A DNA stretch of 64,000 bases, taken from positions 329,508 to 393,507 of the forward strand of contig MNCI01001960.1 in NCBI GenBank assembly GCA_015680685.1, given 5' to 3'. The position numbers and the translations under genes were made by a program. The DNA is from Gnetum montanum. Lineage: Eukaryota; Streptophyta; Gnetopsida; Gnetales; Gnetaceae. Within the stretch, counting starts at the first letter, position 1. Each line of letters begins with the position of its first letter. Below, one piece after another: positions 1 to 9,314 of this stretch. The notes under the pieces were generated by a model, which made no database searches, was not told where the DNA came from, and was given only the letters and a program-made list of their open reading frames with translations.

Positions 1-1086
1 TGTCACTCTCCATGAGAAAAAACATGAAAACACACAACTATATTTATTAAAATCCAAGAAAACAATCCTATAAATATTTTCCCATGTTCAACTTGGAGAT
101 TCTTAGCTATTTTCATCTTGATCTCATTATTTTCAGTTGTTTCCAAACTTGCAAGTGCCAACTCAAAGCTTTTCTTGGCCATATGAGAGTTTCCAAGCTT
201 GGAGAGACATTGTTTTATAAACTCTAGCATTCATAAGAGACATATCTTAGGTTTGGAAGATGTTTCCTATGGATGTGAGATGTATCCTACTAAGTAGAGA
301 CATCTCTAATTTGGATGGGATGTATTTCTTAACATGTCTTTACTGTAGATGAGATGTATCCTCTAAATCTATAATGTCTCTTGTATAGAAAATATGTCTT
401 CTATGGGTTTTGGGACATCTCCTATGCAATAGTGGCTCTCAACCAAGACTTCTCTTACCTCCTAGATGTCTTCCTAACATCCAAAACCTAAAAATGATCA
501 GCTATAGGGATGAGAAAAGGGACTTGGAAGATTTGTCCCTACACTAATTTTTAACTCCTTAAAACCTTTGATAATAAGCTTACATCAATCCCAAGATGAT
601 AGGCATCAAATTTGGCAATTTTAGTAAGCTTTGGGAACATGGAATGACAAATAAAATTTTGAAAATATTTTGAAGTATGGACCAGGTGACGTTGATGCTA
701 ACATCACTTTCCTTAGTGACATCTATATTAGCATCATAAATCTATACTTGAACTTATAATTTTTAAAAATGAACTCTATTCAATTGAAATTAACCTTGAG
801 GTCAAATTCAGAAACCATAAACCTATAAATCCTAGCCCAAAACCTTAATTTAAGATAGATATCTTGATATTCAAAAGTACTTTTTAAATTGCAAGAGATC
901 CAAAGCATAAGCATGTACATCCACTATGTTACTTGTGTACTCCTTAATCACCCTAGCATCCTCAATATATCACAAGTTTCATCCTAGTACCTAAGTCATT
1001 GGTAGCACATGGAAATGCATTGACACTAGCATCAATGTTACTTGTTCCAATGTTAGCCATTTTCAATGGTAACATTATGTGTGGGA
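1..1086. other. AT-rich sequence without a recognisable gene
   Basis: No ORF here has support from composition or motifs. At about 236-480 there are loose repeats of the type gagatgtatcct / gacatctc in both orientations, probably an old degenerate minisatellite or TE remnant. From about 660 to 1080 there are scattered 'agcatc' and 'aacatc' words. The sequence probably continues an older repeat into which element B inserted; this is inference. Confidence 0.4.
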
Positions 1087-1613
1087 TGATGATGAAACAC
1101 TTTATCATACATACTATGATATTGTATCTCTACATATGTCATCATAGATACGATATAGTGGGCCATGGTCATGCTTATAAATATCAAACTACCATTGTGT
1201 CAAAAAGAAGCTTAGGCTCAATACTTAGTGAAATTCTTGTGGTTTGTTTTCTTGAAGCTAGAGTTAGAGCGAATGTTGTAGTATGGTAAATTATATTTAT
1301 ACATAATCTTTATTCAAGTGGATTGTTCCTAGACATAATTCATGAAGAGAAATAAAGATTGAGATTGTTCTTCATCATTGCAACATATCATTTAGAATAG
1401 ATTTACTTTTCTTACTATTTACTTTGATCATGTCATTTACATTTTCTAAGTCATTTTACATTACTATATTTATTAGTAAGGTGAAATAAGTATGACAAGT
1501 TTCTAGTGTAAAGTGTAATTATTTAGTAATCCAATAATGAATTTCTTGATTTGCTCAATTGTAAAGTTACTTGGCAAGTAACAGTTACATCAACATAGGA
1601 CATGTATGAAAAA
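1087..1613 (+). mobile_element. Left part of the 5' LTR of Athila-like element B
   Basis: This stretch resembles the LTR of element A in the same order: a tgatgatgaaaca start, a TATA-like cttataaatat at about 1174-1184, and an aataaagattgagatt block at about 1350 matching the aataaagatcaagatt of element A at 1911. It ends at 1613 against element A's AAAAA target site, and appears to continue at 42712-43028. The exact start is uncertain because the copy is diverged. Confidence 0.45.
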
Positions 1614-2478
1614 TGATGAGACACCATTGTAAGGCCCCAATGTTAGATATGTGACATCAGAGCCTCGACATCGTGTACCCAACATCGGAGCCAATAAGTG
1701 ACGTCAGATACTCAACATTTCCTCATTTGGATTCTGCTTATAAATATGGTGCTTGGGTACTTGGATGAGTAGTAGTTAGGGAGATAGTTTAATTTTCAAT
1801 TTCTTCTCTTTAATGTCTATTATTCCTAGTGCATTCTCGTAGTGTGATGGATGTAATTGTACGACACCTTTGTTCGAGTGTGACATACTTGGACACATTA
1901 CATCACTGGCAATAAAGATCAAGATTACTCCCATCATTATAGCATCCACTTAGATTGTTATTGCTTTAATTATTTATTACTTTCTTTAGTTAATTTTTTT
2001 CATTTATTTTTATTTACTATTTTTTTATTAAGTAGAATGTGTATTCCTTAATCACAAGAATTTAAGTGAAAGTACATGGTAATCTAGAAGTGTGTCATTT
2101 GGCACACCCAATGACATACACTTGGTAATCCCAGAAGTAGCCTCATGAAGTCCAAGATGTGTACATATGATTAAGTGCGGACACTCATCACCCATAAGCT
2201 AGTTTAGATCTTGTTTTTCATTATTCACTAGTTTAATTAATCCATCTCTTTATCATCATCAGGAGTAGTGTAGAATTAGAAACAACATCATATGCCTCAC
2301 TTTGGAGTAAACTATATGTGATAAAGCTACCACTAGTCTAAGTGGGAGGATAACGAACTAGAATCAAAGCATAATGATCTAGATGCCACAACTAGTCCCA
2401 TACACAAAATTTGGCCAAATCATGTGTGAACACTTGTGATTTGTATGGTTAAGCATAGGAGTACCTTGCCACTCATCA
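1614..2478 (+). repeat. 5' LTR of element A
   Basis: Begins tgatgagacacc and ends ...cactcatca directly before the PBS. It aligns with 41812-42706 over its whole length, for example the shared blocks 'ataaatatggtgcttgggtac' and 'aataaagatc'. It contains a TATA box at 1739 and a polyadenylation-like AATAAA at 1911. The two LTR copies differ at many positions, mostly transitions, so the insertion is old. Confidence 0.8.
1739..1746 (+). promoter_or_regulatory. TATA box of the element A 5' LTR
   Basis: TATAAATA about 125 bp into the LTR, followed about 170 bp later by AATAAA (1911-1916). This order (TATA then polyadenylation signal) fits a U3-R boundary. The same pair is found in the 3' LTR at 41965 and 42138. 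Confidence 0.6.
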
Positions 2479-2479
2479 T

Positions 2480-2500
2480 TGGCGCTATTTCTAGGGATGG
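2480..2500 (+). other. Primer binding site of element A (tRNA-Asp type)
   Basis: Immediately downstream of the LTR, tggcgctatttctaggga resembles TGGCGCCGTTGCCGGGGA, the sequence complementary to the plant tRNA-Asp 3' end used by Athila-like elements. Differences are mostly transitions, as expected for a decayed copy. Confidence 0.6.
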
Positions 2501-2624
2501 TAAGCCATTGCTGGGGATGGTGCTAGTTATCTAGATTAGTTATATTATACACAATCATTGTAAAAGGTATTAACAATATGTCTTTTAGAAAATATTAAAT
2601 CACAAACATTATAAACCAACAACC

Positions 2625-3116
2625 ATGTCTCTCCTAGATGGAAATGACAATGCATAGTATAGCAAACACATTCATTGAAGAAATAATGTAATATATGATG
2701 AAGAAGATTGGAATGATCAACCTTATGTAGGGATTTCTTATGATCACGATCATCCTAACAACACCCAAAGACTACATTCACCTAAGGTAGACAATCTTAG
2801 AGGAGATGGTGTAGGTCCTAGACTAGGGAAGGCCTCAAGGCCTAATACCTCCTCAAAACCCAAAAATGATAAACCAAGGGACCCCAAAGAACACCCTAGA
2901 AGCCATGGCAATTATTTTAGTTCCTCATCTTCCTCTTTCCCTTCAACATCTAGTTTTGATGAAGATGAACATAGGTATAAAGATAAAGTTCAATTAAAGG
3001 ATTGAAATAAAAACTAAAATTGAACCCACATGAAAGATCAAAGACAACATCATCATGATCAAATAAATAGAGATACAAATTTTACTCATAACTTGTTCAA
3101 TGATGATGAACCCTTG
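2625..3116 (+). pseudogene. N-terminal part of Gag-like protein, element A (interrupted)
   Basis: Reading from ATG 2625 gives an acidic, Ser- and His-rich sequence (EEDWNDQPYVG, then SSSSSSFPSTSSFDEDE) with several in-frame stops. Element 2 inserted at 3116/3117. The frame continues at 39028 after the element: the uninterrupted text reads gaaccc-ttagtagcc, so the ...DDEP of the left part joins ..LVAPKS of the right part. Element B encodes a related start (EEDWSES at about 43225), which supports this as the family's Gag N-terminus. Confidence 0.55.
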
Positions 3117-3329
3117 TGAAACACCATAGAATTTTGAGCTTAGTACTTCTCCAGCAAGAACCGGGCTAGGTCATGATGTTCCCTAGCATGGCTGAAGCTT
3201 GAGGGCCCTGCAGACAGCTTCAAGTGGAGTCGAACACAACAAGAAGCAGGTCCCAGGGATCCACAGACGACCATGGAATCTGCTATCAAACCTATCAACT
3301 TCGAAGTTTGAAATACTTAGTTTACACTA

Positions 3330-3845
3330 AGTATGTATTCTTAGTGTATACGTCCAGCATATACGCCCGATGCTCACAACGTATACTCTCAGCATATACG
3401 CCCCAGATTGCTTCCCCAACGTATGTGCCTAGCATACATACTCAGCATATACGCCCAGCGTAGATGCCTCACATGTATGCTCAGCAGCTACTACTGATGT
3501 ATACGCCTGGCACATAATCCCCGAAGATGGCATGGAAACAACGCTGCAAAGCAAGGTTTGGTACAAGGCAACAACTCACATGAGCAGAGCAACCATCAGC
3601 GTATACGCTTGACAGACAGCATATACGCCCAGAATATTCAGCATATACGCCAGCATCCACAGCGTATACGCTCAGTGTATACACCTAGTACATCCAGCAT
3701 ATACGCCCAGCAGCCATCAGCGTATACACCTGGTATATACGCTCAGCATCCATAGCATATACGCCCAGCACATCCAGCAGATACGCCTAGAGTCTACGCC
3801 CACTAGATATAACGTATACGCCAAGCGTATACGCCCAGCAGATGT
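3330..3845 (+). repeat. GCGTATACGC palindrome array in U3, element 2 5' LTR
   Basis: Tens of copies of the 10-bp palindrome GCGTATACGC or one-base variants (gcatatacgc, gcgtatacac), separated by 'ccag' spacers such as cgcccagcgtatacg. Because the unit is palindromic, both strands read the same and produce spurious Tyr-rich ORFs. The same array occurs at 37735-38320 and 52345-52775, upstream of each TATA box. Transcription-factor binding is a possible role (inference). Confidence 0.8.
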
Positions 3846-3930
3846 AACAGGTTGTACACTTGTAAATTTTATGCTTTCACACATGGTCAACATGCCACGT
3901 GTCTCCCAACCTGAGTCTAATGTCAAAACC

Positions 3931-3940
3931 TATATAAAAG
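3931..3940 (+). promoter_or_regulatory. TATA box of element 2 5' LTR
   Basis: tatataaaag directly downstream of the palindrome array. The equivalent position is tgtataaaag at 38411 in the 3' LTR and tataaaac at 52861 in element 3, so the position is conserved across copies. Confidence 0.6.
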
Positions 3941-4525
3941 CCCTAATTTTTCACTAGATCGATGCCGATTGGCAAATTTTTAGAGCAAACCAAAGAGCAG
4001 AGACGCTAAGAACCAAAGTAGAGAACCTTGTACGCTGGACAACCCTGTACACTGAGCATACAACCTCTACGCTATGCTTACAGTGTGAACTAGCCCACAG
4101 TCATCCTTGCATCCACTGGGGCTTTTCGTCCACCTTTTGTCAAAGCCACAACTGCGTTAGACCGGTGCATTGTAACTCTCATTTTGAAATGCCATTGTTA
4201 CATTTTCTTCCTAAAATCTATTACACTTTGCATTAATTGTTGCATGTATTCTGTTTACGCTCTTTTACATTTACACTCCGTTCGCGTCAGTTATGCTGTT
4301 TATGCTCTGTTTTACTCCTGTTACGCCATTCACGTATAACCCAGCGTATAGCACCCCGGTGTACATTTGGGGAAATCCTTGCCTGATCCACGTGCAGACC
4401 ACTCAAGGTACTCTACCTTCATTCATTCCAGCTTATCCTCAGGTAAAGGTAGTGTCTTCTGTGCATGTCCAGACATCTCCAAGTCTCTGTTTCCTTCTAG
4501 CCGGAGACCGATGATTTTGGATGGT

Positions 4526-5196
4526 CTGCCTTAAACTCACTGTGCTTTAGAAACTCCCAATGTATACGCTGTCGAGTATACACCGACCCTATTTGCAAAC
4601 TATCCAGCATCTATGTTGTTGAGCGTCTACACCATTAAGCGTCTACACTACTCCGTTTAAAACAAATCATCTGCAAGTCTCTCAGTGTCTACGCTGTTAA
4701 CCATACGCTGACCCTGTCTGCAAAATCCCCAGCATCTATGCTATCCAATATATGCCACACACATGCTACGCTATAGAATTTATGTACGTTGCACACACAA
4801 CTCTGTTTACACTGCTAATGTATATGCTACCGCTATGTTTATGCTGCTAATGTATACGCTATCGCTAAGTTTACGTTAAACACCCTACGCCGTAAATTTG
4901 TTTACGTTGTCGTCTAGTATATGCTACACTCTGTACGCTGTAACCTTGTTTACGCTGTACGCTGATGCTGTATATGCTGCTTAGCGTATACGCTGTATGA
5001 TTTACGCCGTAGATTCTCTACACTAACACTATATGTTGTATATCTATATGCTGTCTACGTTGTCACTATACACTGTCATTGAAGCCTATACACTGAGACC
5101 CAACCTATACGTTGTATGCCACAAACATAGGTTTACGTTGCACTAAGTACTCCAATCCCATTTCCCTTCACTGTGTCATATTCTCAACTGCTCATC
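4526..5196 (+). repeat. Leader of element 2: dense TACGCTG repeats, PBS deleted
   Basis: Between the LTR and the Gag start lies about 670 bp of degenerate repeats around tacgctg / gtatacgct / tttacgct. The same type of leader is found in element 3 (about 53500-54100). The PBS seen in element 3 (tggcgctagaaggagggcc) is missing: the sequence goes from gatggt straight to ctgcct, matching the two sides of the lost segment. No ORF is supported. Confidence 0.65.
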
Positions 5197-7326
5197 ATGA
5201 ACACTGTAAACACCACTGCTATAACCACCCAGGTCACAGACCTTGTAGGAACCATGGCCATTCAACAACCCGTGGCACAACCCACAATGGGGCCCCGTCG
5301 ATCTCTTAGGTTGCAAGGGAGGAAACCATTTTCCAACACCATAAATCAAGACCAATACAACTTCATATGCATGAAAATACAAGCCTTCCTAGCTATGGAC
5401 CGAGCTGAAATAGAAGTTAAAAGGAAAAATAAACTTTTCTACAAGGGAGGGCAAGAGTTCATTCTTTCTCCGTACCATATCATCCCTGTTCCAGAGCCCT
5501 ACTCTGAGCTCATCACACAACTCCTCCTGCAAAGGAGCTAGTCGCTAGATTAGCCTGTAGTAAACCCTCAACCGGAAGAGAAGGATGAGTTCGCTACCCA
5601 ATCTGAACATGAAGACTCATACCACACCCTTAGCCCACAAACTTATATAAACCCGTTGTTTCACCCATTCACATGCAAAACCTCATCCCTCCATCCACTG
5701 AACATCATGCAAGCACATGTGTATCAACAAGACACAGCCGCACTCATCCCAATTCATCCACCAACCGACATTCAAGTGAACACGCTTCCCCTCGCAATTC
5801 GTCCCATAGCCATGGCACCCCCATTCTCACAAATGCAACCCCCTCAAAACAATGTAGGAGTGACCTTCCCACCCCGCATGATTGGGATGCTGCATGTGAT
5901 ATCGGCATCTACGGCTGCCCATTATATTCCCCGGGTCCAAACTCACAGAGCCTCTTTTACCGCTATAACCCAACAAGTTCAGGGGGTTCCTACACAAAAC
6001 ATGATCAGGCAATGGGTAGTGCTTGGTGCTCAACCACATCAACCCCCTCACACAATTCCACTGGTCAACATCCCCCAAACACAACCACAACAACAGCAAC
6101 CCTCCACCTACAATATGCCACCTCTGATACCACCCGCTATAAATATTCCACAAGTACAAGCGCCAATTACACAGCTTTCAGCCTTCCAACCTACCATCCA
6201 ACAATCTAATTTGTACACTGTACCACATCCCCAAGCTGCCACCTCACCTAGTGCTCAAGATTGGGCAGATGATAAGAAACTAATGTAGGAACTAACTGAC
6301 GAGGTCAAACGGCTCAAAACAGCTACTGACAGAGAGTTGAAGGTAGTGGATTTTTACCACGATGACCCCATCAGCTCTTTGGTTCAGCCCCTAACCTTAC
6401 CCAAGGGTGTATCATTGCCTACGCTAACTAAATAAATGGGGAGATGGACCCCAATGCTTACCTTATAACATTTAGACTAGAATGCGCATTACTCCAGGTG
6501 TGGTCCCATGCCATTTTGCGAGTGTTCCCTATGTCCCTAGCGGGGAGAGCACTCGATTAGTACCAGGCCTTGCCGAGAAATTCCATATTTTCCCTAGAAG
6601 AGTTGTTCAATTCGTGACTAGGTTTAAGTATAACTTGAAACCTGAAGCGACACTTAACAGCTTATATAGATTAAACAAGCACCTCTGGAACCCGTACAAA
6701 AATTCATCCAAAGGTGGAGTGCTGCTCTCAATGAGCTCCATGAGCCGATTCCACAGACATATCTACTTACCATTCTAAAGGGGACTATTAACGACTTTTT
6801 CAAATCCAAGTTATATTATCTCAATGCACGTAACCTTAATCAAGACTTTTTACAGATTAAAAATATAGAGGAGGTGGCCCAAAATAGCCATGATCCTACG
6901 TATTTAGCCTTCAAAAATCAACACAGTAAGAAAGATAAAGAAAAGGCTAAAACAACTATAGCGGCAATAGCGAAAACGCAACAAGAAAATGTGGCACAAC
7001 AAAAAAAACTGTCGGTAGCCCCTACTAATTATACTAAACCCACTCCCGTGACTGCACCAGAATCGTCCTCATCATAGAATCCAACACCAAACCGTACGAG
7101 AAACTTTTAGAGGAAAGAGCCCTCCTAATATACTCCACTACCTATGAAGCCATCCCAGCTATTCGATCAACTCCTCAGGCCTGGATTAATGAAACATAAA
7201 TAGTTATCCCCGGCAACGATCCAAAGACATGACCGCTTCTATCAACTAGTTCAGAACCTAAGCTTAGCAACACCGGATGAACCCCTAGTACCAAAAGGTT
7301 TTAGGATGGACCGTTTCTATGACTAT
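5197..7326 (+). pseudogene. Gag of element 2, N-terminal and central part
   Basis: Starts at ATG 5197 (MNTVNTTAITTQ). It carries the family N-terminal motif PRRSLRLQGR (about 5285), then YNFICMKIQA. A Pro/Gln-rich stretch (about 5650-6240) follows, then the capsid-like core DFYHDDPIS ... LTLPKG (about 6350), FVTRFKYNLKPE (about 6610) and a basic KDKEKAK region (about 6930). At least six in-frame stops, mostly TAG, and a 1-nt loss at about 6434 (ctaaataaatgg against ctaaatataatgg in element 3) break it. It ends at 7326 inside the zinc-finger codons (FYDY), where element 1 inserted, and resumes at 24826. Confidence 0.8.
7322..7326 (+). other. Target-site duplication of element 1, left copy
   Basis: ACTAT immediately before the 5' LTR, repeated exactly at 24826-24830 after the 3' LTR. 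Removing the insertion restores the element 2 Gag reading (FYDY|H..), matching the uninterrupted site in element 3 at about 56290. Confidence 0.92.
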
Positions 7327-7489
7327 TGAAACACCGTTAAAAATCGTGAGTCGGCCTCAGGAAAAGATTCACAATTCAGGCAAGGGCGCATCTCAGCATT
7401 CCAGAGGGGGGAATAAGACAGAGCAATGCCAAGAGGCACGTAGCATCAAGTCCGCAACTTCCTGTGCAGATTCCTAACCTTTCTATGCT

Positions 7490-8135
7490 TTTGTTGTTTA
7501 CGCTATATCACGCGACATAACGTAATGACACTCAGCGTGATGGTGTTTCGACATAGTCCGGCATCAGAAGGATAGTTGCTTCAGCATAGGGAGAAGCTTA
7601 AGCAGCGTGATATGCGATCTCTTGTGTATTTTGCTAGGTCTTTTGTTCAAGGACAAGTTTACGCTCTATCACGCATGGCAGCATAATGAGCGTAATAAGC
7701 TCCAAAATAGTCGAAGGCAGAGTCCAGAGAAGCGCAACAGTTCGACACTTTTTCTCCCAGCGCATGAATAACTTGTCTTTACACTCGTTACGCGGTGGTG
7801 CGTATCATTGCGTATTTCATTACTAAGGCCAGATATTATTTACGCTTCGTTACACGCAGCTACGTAGTGAGCTCAATTTAGACATTGTTTACGCTTCGTT
7901 ACGCGCAGCCGCGTAGTAAGCGTGAATTAGTCATTATCTACGCTTTGTTATGCGCAACTGTGTAGTGAGCGTAAGACAATTTTGAGCATGTTGTTTTTAT
8001 ACCGGATTACGCTCATACACGCAACACAACGTGAATGAGTGTAATACAGCCTGAAAGCAATTGAAGCACGCTCAACATGTACCTGCTCTTCACACGCACA
8101 ACACACAAACAAGCGTGTTGTGTGTAGTTACAGTC
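7490..8135 (+). repeat. Array of about eight imperfect palindromes in U3 of the element 1 5' LTR
   Basis: Units of about 40 bp with outer arms TTTACGCT / AGCGTAA and inner GC-rich arms such as ACGCGCAGCCGCGT, at about 7498, 7660, 7770, 7838, 7888, 7948, 8018 and 8090. Each can fold as a hairpin or cruciform. The same units recur at about 23256-23880 and in the LTR of element D at 62310-62825. The array ends about 90 bp before the TATA box. Confidence 0.75.
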
Positions 8136-8222
8136 TGACTTAAAATGGTCATGTCAACGGAACCTGAAATATCCGGGATACACGTCACCAGAGTTGCACC
8201 TTTTCCATGGAGCGTCACAGCC

Positions 8223-8230
8223 TATAAATA
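8223..8230 (+). promoter_or_regulatory. TATA box of element 1 5' LTR
   Basis: TATAAATA in cctataaatacctcag, conserved in the 3' LTR at 23981 and, on the minus strand, in elements C (48690) and D (62211). It is the best candidate promoter for the sense gag-pol transcript. Confidence 0.7.
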
Positions 8231-9072
8231 CCTCAGTTGACAAAGATACAAAGGTGGGAAAATCAGAGAAGCAGAGGCATTTTTCTGAGCACCAGAGCAT
8301 TTTATCACTTCTGTTGGCAAATCAAAAGGGCAAGAGCATTTTCTGAGCAAGGAAGCACTTATCGCCTTGAGCAGAGAAACAAAGAGCAACCTTTTAACAA
8401 CTGCCAACAGCACCATCCTTCAGCAAGAACAGAGCATAGTGCGCTTGAGCCCTAGCAACAAGAAAAGCATTCCATTAGCGATCGCTACCCTGTGCAAAAT
8501 CTACTCGAAGCAAAGAAGCAGAACGCGGATTGTGAGATTGTCTCATCCAGTTTGCAGGCCTTACCGGTTAGAAACAGTGGATCGGCAAACCTCAAAGCCT
8601 GACCATCCTTGCCTCCCACCTTTGGCCTACGAGGTAGATCAAACTTCTATCTGGACAGTTTCCTTATTGTTTTGTGCTCATTTTGTATGAAGTTATTGGG
8701 GGTCTCTCCCATTGTAACGTGACATACGAATCATACATTCTTTCAAAAATCGGAAGATAGATCTTTGAAAATCACGTGTTTCTCTCCTGATTAGCACCTC
8801 TTCGGCATGTTTAATGTTATCATCGTAGCGATCCATCCACGTCATTTTTCTCCCATTTCACGATCCCTCAAATCAAATCATAGCACGTAAAGATCTGTAA
8901 TCTTCATTGTTTTATTGACCCGTAAGTCCCTGTCTGATCGACAAGACCGTTCAGGGCACCGCGGATTCGCTTTTTCCAGCATAGCCCTCGCGCGGATCCG
9001 TGGCTAAAACTGTATACACGGAATCTCGGTCGGTATTTCCAACTGCCAACGTTTTCTGTCGCTACAATTTTC

Positions 9073-9091
9073 TGGCGCTAGAAGGAGGGCC
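9073..9091 (+). other. Primer binding site of element 1
   Basis: tggcgctagaaggagggcc, six bases after the LTR end. The identical 19-mer follows the LTR of element 3 at 53459, though the two LTRs are otherwise different, which argues for functional constraint. It begins TGG as expected for pairing with the CCA end of a tRNA; I could not identify the tRNA with certainty. Confidence 0.8.
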
Positions 9092-9314
9092 GTCAGGCTC
9101 CGATCCGAATATTTCGGGTAGCCCTGGTAGTGATCCGTACCCTAAACCATAGACGTGATACCTCTAGGGAAGTCTACGGTCAATCGCATGGTATAGATCG
9201 GTCGCAAGGACAATTTCTTTGAAATCCTACAGGGTAGAAAGCCTTTTTGTGCTTTTTGTTGCCAGCCATTTTCTTTTAGATCTGATTACTGATTACTCTC
9301 GATTTCATCGATCA

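Larger units (their letters stand above)
3117..4525 (+). repeat. 5' LTR of element 2
   Basis: Matches the 3' LTR at 37511-39027 and, more distantly, the LTR of element 3 at 52207-53453. U3 (about 3330-3840) is an array built on GCGTATACGC. A TATA box (3931) and the conserved 'aaaagccctaatttttcactagat' transcription-start area follow. The expected end (...gtaca) and the PBS have been lost by a small deletion near 4525. Confidence 0.85.
7327..9066 (+). repeat. 5' LTR of element 1
   Basis: TGAAACACCG...GTCGCTACA, aligned end to end with 23085-24825. It holds a palindrome array (about 7490-8130), a TATA box (8223) and a long R-U5. Short ORFs inside (for example 8237-8690) are not genes: their frame is not preserved as protein between the two LTRs, and they lie entirely in the terminal repeat. 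Confidence 0.93.

Noticed and set aside
999-1289. A 96-codon ORF in the left flank
   Set aside because: Overlaps the decayed LTR of element B, including its TATA-like sequence; no protein motif.
3330-3845. CRISPR-like regularly spaced repeats
   Set aside because: Units are 10-bp palindromes with very short, non-unique spacers inside an LTR of a plant element; no cas genes and no bacterial context.
3224-3926. Overlapping Tyr-rich ORFs on both strands (VYTP / IYAQ repeats)
   Set aside because: They are translations of the palindromic GCGTATACGC array; the same pattern appears in all such LTRs in any frame.
5673-6209. A 178-codon ORF in Gag of element 2
   Set aside because: Out-of-frame shadow of the Pro/Gln-rich Gag linker; the other frame matches Gag of element 3.
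8237-8690. ORFs in the LTR of element 1
   Set aside because: They lie wholly inside the terminal repeat, downstream of the TATA box, with no conservation of frame between LTR copies.
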